Below, one piece after another: positions 45,865 to 54,442 of a stretch of 64,000 nt of DNA. Below the pieces are notes generated by a model, which made no database searches, was not told where the DNA came from, and worked only from the letters and a program-made list of their open reading frames with translations. Made by a program: the position numbers and the translations under genes. The stretch is taken from NCBI RefSeq assembly GCF_024347195.1, contig NZ_AP025281.1, forward strand, positions 5,144,345-5,208,344, read 5' to 3'. Numbering within the stretch: position 1 is the first letter of the stretch; the number at the start of each line of letters is the position of its first letter. The stretch comes from Aliamphritea hakodatensis. GTDB lineage: Bacteria; Pseudomonadota; Gammaproteobacteria; Pseudomonadales; Balneatricaceae.

Positions 45865-47265
45865 TCAGATCAGCTGGCTGAGAGAGGTTTGGCTGTGCTT
45901 GTTAAGATTGGGGAACAGCGTGTGGATATCTTTATCAGCAACGCCAAACCAGCGTGCCAGTTCGGCGTACAGCTGGTCGGTGGCGGTGGTGGGAATCAGC
46001 ACACCGTCGCCGGCATCCAGAGGGTTGGCGTCGCCCAGTGTCAGCGACGGATACCGGCCATAAATGCTGCCGCCCTGAATGGCGTTGCCCATGACCAGTG
46101 TATTGCCGCCCCAGCCGTGATCGGTGCCGTTACCGTTGGAAGTCAGGGTACGGCCAAAGTCAGATCCGGTGAACGTAATGACCTGATCGGCAATGCCCAG
46201 TTCATCCAGACTTTGCTGGAATTCCCCCAGCGCTTTGCTCAGCACCTGCAGCATACGCTGGTGGTTGTTCAGCAGTTCATCATGATGATCCCAGCCGATA
46301 TAGCGCAGAAAGTAAGTCTGCTGCTGCAGATTCAGACGGTCCGCAGACTTGATGCTGCGGGCAACCATTTTCAGTTGCTGAGATAAAGGAGAATCAGAAA
46401 AGTAAGTGTTTACTTTGGTTGATTTCGTTGCGTCACGGTAAGTCTGGTGCCGGGCCTGGGCCTGGCGGGTCTGGGACAGATAGGTCTGTTTAAACGGATC
46501 CTGACCATAATCTGTGTTCAGCAGGGTTTCAAAGTTTTCCAGTAATGCCTGATTCAGCGGGGTTTTTTCTTCATTAACGATCAGACCCACACTGCCTTTA
46601 TCGGTAATGCTGTAGTGGCTGCCCAGAATACCGTTCTGCATGATATTACTGCCGGCCAGGGAGATATTCATCGGGATCTGCGTGTCTGGCCGGCGCGGTT
46701 GCAGGGCGTCGGCAAAATAGCCAAACCAGCCCTGATTAATCCGGGCGTCCGGACGGGACGTTTGCCAGTGTCTGAACTGGTCTGCGTGGGACAGCAGTCC
46801 CAGAGGCAGCCGGGCCGAACCGTTCTGCATTGCCTGCTTCGTTGTGGGTTCGATCATGGGAGCGATGTTGGCGATAAACGCCAGCTTTTGCTGATTAAAC
46901 AGCGCCTGTATTTCCGGCATAGCCGGGTGCAGACCGAACTCCCTGCCCTGCTGATCGCTGCGGTTATTCAACGGTAACAGGCTGTGTTGTGGCAGGGCCA
47001 GATTACTGCGGCTGTTGTGGTATTCCCGGTAGTGCCGGTCATCCCGCGGAACCAGCATGTTAAAGCTGTCGTTGCCGCCATCCAGCATAATGAATACCAG
47101 CGCCTTACGGGCCGGTTGTAGGCGGATATCCCCCGGTGCCGGGCCGGTGGCGCCAAACGCCGGTGCTGAAAATACCGGCGCGGTACCGCCCAGCAGTCCG
47201 GCGCCCGCCAGACCCAGACCGGATTTGAGTAAGTGACGGCGGTTTGTATTCAGAGAATGACGCAT
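45865..47265 (-). CDS. DUF1501 protein, Tat-exported
   Basis: The 466-residue protein starts with a Tat-type leader (NRRHLLKSGLGLAGAGLLGG) and a DUF1501 body related to alkaline-phosphatase-like/sulfatase folds (VFIMLDGGNDSFNMLVP, ITFTGSDFGRTLTSNGNGTDHGWGG). DUF1501 genes almost always sit next to DUF1800 genes, as here with a 2-bp gap. No function is established. Confidence 0.87.
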   Translation of the reverse strand: MRHSLNTNRRHLLKSGLGLAGAGLLGGTAPVFSAPAFGATGPAPGDIRLQPARKALVFIMLDGGNDSFNMLVPRDDRHYREYHNSRSNLALPQHSLLPLNNRSDQQGREFGLHPAMPEIQALFNQQKLAFIANIAPMIEPTTKQAMQNGSARLPLGLLSHADQFRHWQTSRPDARINQGWFGYFADALQPRRPDTQIPMNISLAGSNIMQNGILGSHYSITDKGSVGLIVNEEKTPLNQALLENFETLLNTDYGQDPFKQTYLSQTRQAQARHQTYRDATKSTKVNTYFSDSPLSQQLKMVARSIKSADRLNLQQQTYFLRYIGWDHHDELLNNHQRMLQVLSKALGEFQQSLDELGIADQVITFTGSDFGRTLTSNGNGTDHGWGGNTLVMGNAIQGGSIYGRYPSLTLGDANPLDAGDGVLIPTTATDQLYAELARWFGVADKDIHTLFPNLNKHSQTSLSQLI

Positions 47266-47267
47266 GA

Positions 47268-49040
47268 TCAGGCCTCCAGGACAGTGAATTCAGGGGAGAT
47301 GGTCAGCATGAACGCAATGGTCTGCACCACCCAGGCAGGCTGATCCCGGTAATGCTTAAAGGCCTCCAGAATCTGCGGTTTAATGCTCAGATCTGTTTTA
47401 CCGGTGAGCAGCAGGCTCATCTGATCAATCAGTTCATCATGTTTAGACGGGTCTTTCGCCATGGCAATTTCAGCACTGAAATCAAACTGCAGCTTGTTCT
47501 CCGGGTCCCGGTTGAGAATATCCGGGTCCAGCTCCGGCACGTTGTGGATGCCGGGGGTACTGTTTATCCGGGTACTGACGGCGGGTAAGTATTCGCCGAA
47601 GAACCAGTAATACATCATATTCACATAGGCAATTGAGGTTGCAGAGGTGTGGAGTTCAAATTCCGGCGCGACAAAACCGGCCAGTTCCAGTGGGCCGTGA
47701 GGAGCAAAGTCCGGTTTATAAAAGTTGAATACTGTCGGGGAAGATAGCGGATGTTGCTGAACCAGCGTTTGCAGATCATCCCCGATCAGCCACAGCCTGC
47801 CAGACCGGTTACCGGCCCGGAAAGCCCGCAGAATCTGGGTGGCGCGCAACAGCGGTGATTTCAGTTTCTGGGACTGTACGGTCTGGTTAGCGTCCTGCCG
47901 GGCGGAGGGCAGACGTTTTTTCGCAACAGTATTCTGCTGTGGATAAGTCAGAATCTCACGGATGACGGCTTGTAGATTCCCCTCTTTGCCAAACTTCGAT
48001 GCGACCGCTTTCACATAGGCTCTGGACGGGTTGGACGTCACCAGTTGATTTATCAGATGGGTGGCAATGAAGGGGGCGGTATTCGGATGGGCCACCAGCT
48101 GTTTAACGGCTGAACGGATTTCCCGTTCAGCGCCCTGCCCGGCTGAAAGTTTTACCCGGCCATTCAGCAGTTGTTTGCTGCCCTGGTCGTGGCGGTCTTC
48201 GTCGATGGCCATAGGTTTCGTCATATTGACGAATGGCGGCACTTTGTAAGTTTTATCTATGCCATCATCAAAGCTGACGGGGTAACCGTTGTAACTGTTT
48301 TCCCAGAAGCTGGTGTTCCATTCATACTCGTAACCGGAGGCTTTCAGGCCGGTAAATACCCGGGCCAGTTGTTTGATATCGTCATTGTTATAGCTGGCCA
48401 GTGGCCGGCCGGATGCATCGGTTTTGCGGCTGCCATCCGGGTTCAGTTCATACAGGCCAATGGTGAATAACTGCATGATTTCACGGGCATAGTTTTCATC
48501 CGGATGTATATGCTTAGCGGGCTCTGCTTTACGGTTATTCATATGTGACAGGTACACCCCCATGCACGGGTGCATGCTGACGTCATACAGCAGGTCGCTG
48601 TAGTTGCCGAAGGCATGTTTGTAGAGCAGATCGTAGTAACTGCCCATCCCCACGGCATCCAGTTCGAGCTGGGAGTTATCGGAGATCACCAGTATTTCAC
48701 TCAGGGCCTGCGCAACCCGCTGCCGGAGCAGGTGTTCCGGCGGTGTATTCAGGCTCTGCTGCCACCAGGCCATATGGAAGTACCATTTATATGGCAGCGC
48801 CGGGTTATTGCTTTCGCCGTTGATGGCAGATTCACCGTACTTGCTGAGCAGCTTACTGCGGAAATACCGCCAGATTTCCCGACTGCTATCCGCATAGGAA
48901 TTACCTGAGGATAAAGTCGAATTTAGCTGATTATTCAACCAGTTATCTATCCCCTTCCGGGATACTTCCTGGATGGTTTGCTGATCGGCACCCAGGGTGC
49001 CCTGCATCAGAAACCGGCTGGTTTGGGATAAGGTATTCAT
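47268..49040 (-). CDS. DUF1800 protein
   Basis: The 590-residue protein matches DUF1800 (ATRFLMQGTLGADQQTI-like N-terminus, ENYAREIMQLFTIGLYELN, HDQGSKQLLNG). The partner DUF1501 gene is directly downstream and probably translationally linked. The pair is exported or envelope-associated in many Gram-negative bacteria and lacks a known role. No clear signal peptide was seen in this one. Confidence 0.87.
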   Translation of the reverse strand: MNTLSQTSRFLMQGTLGADQQTIQEVSRKGIDNWLNNQLNSTLSSGNSYADSSREIWRYFRSKLLSKYGESAINGESNNPALPYKWYFHMAWWQQSLNTPPEHLLRQRVAQALSEILVISDNSQLELDAVGMGSYYDLLYKHAFGNYSDLLYDVSMHPCMGVYLSHMNNRKAEPAKHIHPDENYAREIMQLFTIGLYELNPDGSRKTDASGRPLASYNNDDIKQLARVFTGLKASGYEYEWNTSFWENSYNGYPVSFDDGIDKTYKVPPFVNMTKPMAIDEDRHDQGSKQLLNGRVKLSAGQGAEREIRSAVKQLVAHPNTAPFIATHLINQLVTSNPSRAYVKAVASKFGKEGNLQAVIREILTYPQQNTVAKKRLPSARQDANQTVQSQKLKSPLLRATQILRAFRAGNRSGRLWLIGDDLQTLVQQHPLSSPTVFNFYKPDFAPHGPLELAGFVAPEFELHTSATSIAYVNMMYYWFFGEYLPAVSTRINSTPGIHNVPELDPDILNRDPENKLQFDFSAEIAMAKDPSKHDELIDQMSLLLTGKTDLSIKPQILEAFKHYRDQPAWVVQTIAFMLTISPEFTVLEA

Positions 49041-49088
49041 GGTCTCTCCCTGTAAATATGCTGTTTGGCAGGCAAAGGGGTGCCCGCC

Positions 49089-49113
49089 GGATGTCTGCGG
49101 TTAACAGACATCC
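49089..49113. promoter_or_regulatory. Intercistronic hairpin between the hydroxylase and DUF1800 genes
   Basis: GGATGTCTG pairs with CAGACATCC across a 7-base loop, in the 105-bp gap after the sterol-desaturase-family stop. There is no T-tract. It resembles the hairpin before the radical SAM gene in kind but not in sequence. Confidence 0.5.
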
Positions 49114-49145
49114 GTGAATATAAGATGGGTTTGTGAGGGGGTTAC

Positions 49146-50078
49146 TTAGCTGTCGGTCGGGGCTGTCGCCTTTTCAGCAGTGTTTGCAGCGGCTTTACGG
49201 GCTTTGTAGCCTTTCGGTCGCCAGCCGGGCCCGTGGAACAGGTAGCCGAAGAATTCCCGGCTGTTACGGGCGCTCACCAGGTCTTTATACAGCCGCGGAA
49301 ATTCATAGAACTGCACGGTAATAGGGTTTTTGCTGGTCATCGGTGTGGTCAGGCCGTAGTTTGGTAACTCTTCTTCCTTCTTGAAGGTGCCGAAGATCCG
49401 GTCCCAGATGATCAGTATGCCGCCGAAGTTCTTATCCAGATATTTTTCATCTGAGGCGTGATGTACCCGGTGATGGGACGGCGTATTGAACAGCCATTCC
49501 AGCGGGCCCAGCTTGCCAATCATTTCGTTATGCAGCCAGAACTGATACGCCAGTACGATGACCTCTGCCCCGATGACCAGTATCGGGTCGAAGCCCATCA
49601 GGATCAGCGGGAAATGGAAGAATACCGGCAGAATCGGATCAAACATGCTGAAGCGGAAAGCGGTTGCCGTGTTCATCATGGTTGAGCTGTGATGCACCGA
49701 GTGGGATAACCAGAACAGCCGCACCTTGTGGAAAAAGTAATGTTCCGCATAGTAGGCAAAGTCTGCCAGTAACAGCACCAGCATGGCGGTATAGGCATTA
49801 ACCGGCTGTTTCCAGGGGATTATTTCGTGGACGCTGTAGAACAGATATACGGCGCCGGCAAAGATAAAACCTTCCACCACGAAATAAGGCACCAGGGTAA
49901 ATATACTGGAAAGGCTTTCCAGAATACGTTCGCCGTTGAGCCGTTTGGTCACGGCATCGTTACCGAATTCCAGCAGCAGAAAGAACAGTGCAAATACCAG
50001 TACCCAGTCATAAATACTGAAGGATATGTATTCAAAATATTCCAGCCAGCTGGCGGTCAGCAGATCGGTATCATACAT
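49146..50078 (-). CDS. Sterol desaturase / fatty acid hydroxylase family protein
   Basis: The 310-residue membrane protein has the di-iron histidine set: HYFFH, HSVHH and the late SHHRVHH. Several hydrophobic segments are present (VLVFALFFLLLEFG, FVVEGFIFAGAVYLF, AMLVLLLADFAYYAEH). Members hydroxylate or desaturate lipids, carotenoids or alkyl chains. It heads toward DUF1800/DUF1501 on the same strand, so a lipid-linked envelope job is possible. The substrate is unknown. Confidence 0.85.
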   Translation of the reverse strand: MYDTDLLTASWLEYFEYISFSIYDWVLVFALFFLLLEFGNDAVTKRLNGERILESLSSIFTLVPYFVVEGFIFAGAVYLFYSVHEIIPWKQPVNAYTAMLVLLLADFAYYAEHYFFHKVRLFWLSHSVHHSSTMMNTATAFRFSMFDPILPVFFHFPLILMGFDPILVIGAEVIVLAYQFWLHNEMIGKLGPLEWLFNTPSHHRVHHASDEKYLDKNFGGILIIWDRIFGTFKKEEELPNYGLTTPMTSKNPITVQFYEFPRLYKDLVSARNSREFFGYLFHGPGWRPKGYKARKAAANTAEKATAPTDS

Positions 50079-50105
50079 AATGGGGTTCCTCTTACGTCAG
50101 GTGGC

Positions 50106-50771
50106 TTATTTAACGGCCAGGAATGCGACCTGACTCAGTACCTGATAATTTTCATTCAGCAAATAGAGTTCGTAATCGGCGGTGTATGTCAGGGCGTCGC
50201 CGAAACGTTGTGAATTGCTCCAGTTATCCAGCACATTTTCACCGGAGAGGCGCAGATAGCGGCCGCCGGCAACGTCCAGCACATGGGTGCCTGCCGGTAT
50301 ATACGTCCGTTCGTTAATCACGTAGCCGATGGTCATGTGAACAGTCTGTGCCTGCTGGCTGTAACCGTGATAGACCGCATACACCTGGGTGCTGTTGGTG
50401 ATTTCCACCTGGCTCAGCAGGTCGGTGTCAATGAAGCGTTGCCAGGCCTGATCGATCTGGGTTTGCAGCGGGCGTTGCAGATTCAGCTGAATACCGGTGC
50501 CTGCCAGACGCAGGGGCTGACGCTGTTCCGGTACCCGGCCGGCAACCGTATTGGTATTTACGGTCCGGTTTGGCTGGGCTGTTGGAGAGACGGCAGCCGG
50601 AGCGGTTTCCTGCCGGCCGGTATCCTGCATATGCTGGCTGACAGCCGCGCCGGTATAGCCGCTACTGCCGTAAGGGTAAAGAATGACCCAGGCGATAAAC
50701 ACAAACATCATTATCACGGCCAGAAAGTACACGGCGAGCAGGAACGGATTACGTTTTGGTAATACAGTCAT
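50106..50771 (-). CDS. Membrane-anchored protein of unknown function
   Basis: The 221-residue protein has one N-terminal membrane helix (LAVYFLAVIMMFVFIAWVILY), a Pro/Ala/Thr-rich linker, and a predicted periplasmic C-terminal domain with many Tyr and Thr strands (VYAVYHGYSQQAQTVHMTIGYV). I do not recognise a family. It lies 28 bp upstream of the hydroxylase gene and probably belongs to the same operon. Confidence 0.7.
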   Translation of the reverse strand: MTVLPKRNPFLLAVYFLAVIMMFVFIAWVILYPYGSSGYTGAAVSQHMQDTGRQETAPAAVSPTAQPNRTVNTNTVAGRVPEQRQPLRLAGTGIQLNLQRPLQTQIDQAWQRFIDTDLLSQVEITNSTQVYAVYHGYSQQAQTVHMTIGYVINERTYIPAGTHVLDVAGGRYLRLSGENVLDNWSNSQRFGDALTYTADYELYLLNENYQVLSQVAFLAVK

Positions 50772-50786
50772 AGGTTATCCCCCGGT

Positions 50787-50963
50787 TCAGAGTTCCCAGA
50801 AGAAACAGGAAACGGCGACAGCCAGCCAGAGCAGTAAGGTCGCCCAATAGGCAAAGGGTTCTTCTGCGCGGCGAAATTCACGGTGCAGCCAGACATTACC
50901 GCTGAACAGATCCCAGATGACCCATAGCAGTAACAGAACGCCGATGGTGGTGGTAATAAGCAT
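50787..50963 (-). CDS. 58-residue two-helix membrane protein
   Basis: This short frame has an ATG at 50963 with CGGAG about 9 bases upstream and a TGA at 50787. It encodes two hydrophobic helices (ITTTIGVLLLLWVIWDLF and YWATLLLWLAVAVSCFFW) joined by a charged loop (HREFRRAEEP). It fills the space between the TetR gene and the anchored protein with gaps of about 15 bp on each side, which supports a real gene. The shape resembles small YiaA/DUF-type inner membrane proteins; no function is assigned. Confidence 0.65.
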   Translation of the reverse strand: MLITTTIGVLLLLWVIWDLFSGNVWLHREFRRAEEPFAYWATLLLWLAVAVSCFFWEL

Positions 50964-50979
50964 GAATATATCTCCGGAG

Positions 50980-51561
50980 TTAAGCGGTTTTCAGGGCACT
51001 GAGTAATTGTTCTGCAGCCTGTCTGGCCGGCAGACGGTAATCTGCCATCAGCCCCAGCGGACTCAGTGAGTCCAGATTGAAATACAGTGATAACAGCCCG
51101 AACGCGACGGATTTCAGGGTGCCGGCATCAGCATCCGGGTAATCCCTGCGCAGCAGCTGGCTGATGGCAGCGACGTTGTGTTCGGTCCAGTCCCTCAGCT
51201 TTTGCTTAAGGGATGCATCCTGTGCTGCAGAGAACAGCAATGCCTGAAACAGCAGGCTGATGTCGTTGCTGTTTTCATAGTCGAACAGCATGCTCAGTAA
51301 TGGCTGGCTGATGTCGGTTGCCGGTAAGTGGGCTTCCAGTGCTGTCCATTGCTGATTGGACTGTTCAATGGTCCGTTCTGCCAGCTGTTCAACCAGTTCA
51401 GAACGGTTGCCAACGTAATGACGTACCAGGCTGCGCTGCAGGCCTGCTTCTTCAGCAATCCGTTCCAGGGTGCTGCCTTCCAGACCAAAGCGGATAACGC
51501 AGCGCTGGAACGCCTGAAAGATTTCTTCCGTACGTTCTGCTTTTTTACTTGGACGTCCCAT
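50980..51561 (-). CDS. TetR-family transcriptional regulator
   Basis: The 193-residue protein has a TetR HTH in residues about 10-55 (TLERIAEEAGLQRSLVRHYVGNRSELVEQL) and an all-helical ligand domain. It heads the leftward run of small membrane protein, anchored protein, hydroxylase and probably DUF1800-DUF1501. It is divergent from the ABC-like gene, with two matching dyads in the shared gap, so it likely represses both sides. Confidence 0.88.
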   Translation of the reverse strand: MGRPSKKAERTEEIFQAFQRCVIRFGLEGSTLERIAEEAGLQRSLVRHYVGNRSELVEQLAERTIEQSNQQWTALEAHLPATDISQPLLSMLFDYENSNDISLLFQALLFSAAQDASLKQKLRDWTEHNVAAISQLLRRDYPDADAGTLKSVAFGLLSLYFNLDSLSPLGLMADYRLPARQAAEQLLSALKTA

Positions 51562-51617
51562 GGCTTACCTGTGTGTTTATCTGCGGATCTTAACGGGTTA
51601 TTAACCCTGATCAGTTT

Positions 51618-51635
51618 ATTGTCAGTTTTGATAAT
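51618..51635. promoter_or_regulatory. TetR-type operator, site 1
   Basis: ATTGTCA-gttt-TGATAAT, one mismatch from a perfect dyad. It lies in the divergent gap 57 bp from the TetR start. It has the same half-site and spacing as site 2. Confidence 0.7.
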
Positions 51636-51653
51636 TTACTCGTTGTAATTTAA

Positions 51654-51671
51654 ATTGTCAATTATGACAAT
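51654..51671. promoter_or_regulatory. TetR-type operator, site 2
   Basis: ATTGTCA-atta-TGACAAT is a perfect dyad centred 36 bp from site 1 and 72 bp before the GTG of the ABC-like gene. Two copies of one rare dyad in a divergent gap beside a TetR gene is the usual autoregulatory layout. Confidence 0.75.
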
Positions 51672-51734
51672 AAACTATTTATTGCTTCCCCTGCCTCTTA
51701 TCAGGGAGGCATCTGACGAAATGGAGGCCTTATT

Positions 51735-52577
51735 GTGTCCGGTGAACTGACGATCTGGCAGATTATGCGTACCTTTCCGGGAAAAGTTGCTACCACCTGG
51801 CTGTTAGTGGTGGTGGAAAATGTATTAATGGCCTGCCTGCCTTTACTGATGGGCCAGACCATTGACGGTCTGTTAGCAGAGGATACCGCCCCTCTTCTGC
51901 TGTTGGCCGGAACATTCGCTCTGCTGGTGGTGATATCGGTGGTGCGGCGCATATATGACACCCGGGTGTATGGCACGCTTAAAGTGGAACTGGGTTTACG
52001 TCTGCTTGAACGCCGGCAGGGGCTGGGGGTATCAGTACGCAGTGCCCGGCTGGATATGTCCCGTGAGCTGGTGGATTTTCTTGAAAACGAGGTCCCCCTG
52101 CTGTTTACCTCGGTCATTCAGCTGCTGGTTTCGCTGATCATTCTGGCGGGATTTGCCGGCCAGCTGGCCTGGGCAGCCGTGGCGTTAACCCTGGCAATGC
52201 TGGCACTCTATGCCTGTTTCCACCGACGTTTTTACCGTCTTAACGGTGCGCTGAATGCACAGCAGGAGCGTCAGGTGAGTGTTTTGCAGCGTGCCCTGCC
52301 CTGGCAGTTTCACCGGCATCTGAAGATGCTGCGGCGCTGGGAAGTGAAGTTGTCAGACAGCGAAGCCTGGCTCTATGGCGGAATCTTTCTGCTGGCACTG
52401 GTGTTTATTGTGCATAACCTGATGGCCAGTGTGACGATTGCGCCGGTCACCGCCGGCAATATTTTCTCGATTGTCAGTTATTCCTGGGAGTTTGTTGAAG
52501 CGATGCTGGGATTGCCCATGGCATTGCAGAGCTGGAGCCGCTTGCGGGAAATTACCCAGCGCATTAATAGCGACTGA
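51735..52577 (+). CDS. ABC-exporter-like six-helix membrane protein without ATPase domain
   Basis: The GTG at 51735 has GGAGG 7 bases upstream. The 280-residue protein looks like the membrane half of a type I ABC exporter (VVVENVLMACLPLLMGQTIDGLL at the N-terminus, late EFVEAMLGLPMALQSWSRLREI). It then stops, with no Walker A, signature or Walker B motif, and no separate ATPase gene follows. Such stand-alone proteins are known as a family, so this is not obviously a truncation. The substrate is unknown. Confidence 0.8.
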   Translation: MSGELTIWQIMRTFPGKVATTWLLVVVENVLMACLPLLMGQTIDGLLAEDTAPLLLLAGTFALLVVISVVRRIYDTRVYGTLKVELGLRLLERRQGLGVSVRSARLDMSRELVDFLENEVPLLFTSVIQLLVSLIILAGFAGQLAWAAVALTLAMLALYACFHRRFYRLNGALNAQQERQVSVLQRALPWQFHRHLKMLRRWEVKLSDSEAWLYGGIFLLALVFIVHNLMASVTIAPVTAGNIFSIVSYSWEFVEAMLGLPMALQSWSRLREITQRINSD

Positions 52578-52892
52578 GCTGAAGCCTTTTCGAGCAATTA
52601 CTACTACACCCTGCACAGTTTATCCTCTGGCTATACAGGTATTACTCAGGTGTTATCCACATATTTTCCGGGTTGTTGCCGTGGATTTTTGACACGGATC
52701 AGACGAATACGACTTAAGTGCTAGATATGTTGCATTCAGGTGCTGTTTTTTGTTTTACTCCCGGGGCTTAAATCGCCTTGAAGGAAAGATGTGTGTCGCA
52801 GTTTCAGGCAGTCTGTTAGTCAGACGCTTCTTACCCTGCATGTGTTCTGCAAGACGAGTTTTTCAGTAGTCTTATTTACAGGGGAAATTTCC
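52578..52892. promoter_or_regulatory. Gap upstream of nhaD with a perfect DnaA box
   Basis: The 315-bp gap contains TTATCCACA (52653-52661), a perfect consensus DnaA box, and the nhaD promoter region. An in-frame upstream ATG-like extension to 52791 reads as untranslated leader. No other clear element was seen. Confidence 0.5.
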
Positions 52893-54293
52893 ATGAAGTG
52901 GTTAGCCTTAATACTTGGCTTATTTACCGCAACTTCCGGCTGGGCGTCATCCGCTGAAACCAGCGGAACCATACAGGATCTCACCACCAGTTGGGTGGGC
53001 TTTGCTGCCATCGGCATCTTCTTTATTGCTTACATGCTGGTCATTTTTGAAGAACAGCTGCACCTGCGCAAATCCAAACCGGTGATGCTGGCGGCAGGTC
53101 TGATCTGGATTCTGATTGCCATTTACTACGTGGGTGAAGGCTCTCCACAACTGGTTGAGGGTGCGATCCGGCATAACTTCCTTGAATACGCGGAACTGTT
53201 CTTCTTCCTGCTGGTGGCCATGACCTACATTAATGCCATGCTGGAACGGGGGGTGTTTGATGCCCTGCGTGACTGGCTGGTGGTCAAGGGCTTTGGTTAC
53301 CGGCAGCTGTTCTGGATGACCGGGGTGCTGGCATTCGTGATTTCGCCGATCGCCGATAACCTCACCACTGCGCTGATCATGTGTTCCGTGGTACTGGCGG
53401 TGGGTAAAGATCAGCCGAAGTTTGTCATGCTTTCCTGTGTGAATATCGTGGTTGCGGCGAATGCCGGCGGCGCTTTCAGTCCGTTCGGTGATATCACCAC
53501 CCTGATGGTGTGGCAGAAAGGCGTGATTGAATTCAGCGGCTTCTTTGCCCTGTTCCTGCCTTCTGTTGTTAACTTTGTTGTTCCGGCGTTCATCATGCAG
53601 TTCTCCCTGCCCCATGGCCGGCCATATAGCCACAGTGATGAAATGGCTGCGATTAAGTTCGGCGGCCTGACCATTGTTGGCCTGTTTCTGCTGACCATTG
53701 TGACTGCGGTGAGTTTCCACAGTCTGCTGCACATTCCGCCGGTGTTCGGCATGATGATGGGCCTGGCGTATCTGCAGTTCTTTGGCTTCTATCTGCGCCG
53801 TAAATCTGTGAGCTGGCGTAACGGGATCGATGCACCGCCGGGGGCCAGTGTTGATCCGTATAACTTTGACGTATTTTCCCGGATCGCCCGGGCGGAGTGG
53901 GATACCCTGTTCTTCTTCTACGGCATCATTCTTGCGGTCGGCGGCCTGGGTTTCCTCGGTTACCTGAATATGGCATCCGGATTCTTCTACGGTGATCTGG
54001 GCCCCACCACTGCCAACATACTGGTGGGTATTCTGTCTGCCATCGTCGATAACATTCCGGTGATGTTTGCGGTACTGACTATGTATCCGGAAATGTCCGA
54101 TATGCAGTGGCTGCTGGTCACCCTGACCGCGGGTGTGGGCGGTAGCCTGTTATCAGTGGGTTCTGCAGCCGGTGTGGCACTGATGGGACAAGCCCGTGGC
54201 CAGTACACCTTCTTTGGTCACTTGCGCTGGACACCGGTGATTGCACTGGGCTATGCCGCCAGTATCGGGGTGCACTTCCTGGTGAATGGCTGA
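52893..54293 (+). CDS. nhaD: NhaD-type Na+/H+ antiporter
   Basis: Start at the ATG 52893 (GGGGAAATTTCC just upstream) gives 466 residues with a cleavable-looking leader (KWLALILGLFTATSGWA). An upstream in-frame extension is not protein-like. About 12 membrane segments and ion-transporter family motifs (SPIADNLTTALIMCSVVLA, NAGGAFSPFGDITTLMVWQ, DNIPVMFAVL) identify NhaD. It exports sodium and suits a marine, salt-exposed cell. Confidence 0.92.
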   Translation: MKWLALILGLFTATSGWASSAETSGTIQDLTTSWVGFAAIGIFFIAYMLVIFEEQLHLRKSKPVMLAAGLIWILIAIYYVGEGSPQLVEGAIRHNFLEYAELFFFLLVAMTYINAMLERGVFDALRDWLVVKGFGYRQLFWMTGVLAFVISPIADNLTTALIMCSVVLAVGKDQPKFVMLSCVNIVVAANAGGAFSPFGDITTLMVWQKGVIEFSGFFALFLPSVVNFVVPAFIMQFSLPHGRPYSHSDEMAAIKFGGLTIVGLFLLTIVTAVSFHSLLHIPPVFGMMMGLAYLQFFGFYLRRKSVSWRNGIDAPPGASVDPYNFDVFSRIARAEWDTLFFFYGIILAVGGLGFLGYLNMASGFFYGDLGPTTANILVGILSAIVDNIPVMFAVLTMYPEMSDMQWLLVTLTAGVGGSLLSVGSAAGVALMGQARGQYTFFGHLRWTPVIALGYAASIGVHFLVNG

Positions 54294-54370
54294 TTGCTGA
54301 TGCAGTAAGCGTGTCACAAAATGCGCAGTGTTGGCTGTGCGTTTCACTGAAGTTTTAGCTACTGTTAAAG

Positions 54371-54410
54371 AAGCTGTGAAGAAACATTGCATGTTTTTTC
54401 ACAGCTTTTT
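54371..54410 (+). terminator. Terminator after nhaD
   Basis: A 16-bp stem with one G-U pair (AAGCTGTGAAGAAACA against TGTTTTTTCACAGCTT, 5-base loop) followed by T residues, 78 bp after the stop. Confidence 0.88.
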
Positions 54411-54442
54411 CAGTATCTGTAATCAGTGAATGGAGCGAACCT

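Noticed and set aside
52791..52892. N-terminal extension of NhaD
   Set aside because: The inner ATG at 52893 is followed by a leader peptide; the extension is Cys/Ser-rich and unlike NhaD.
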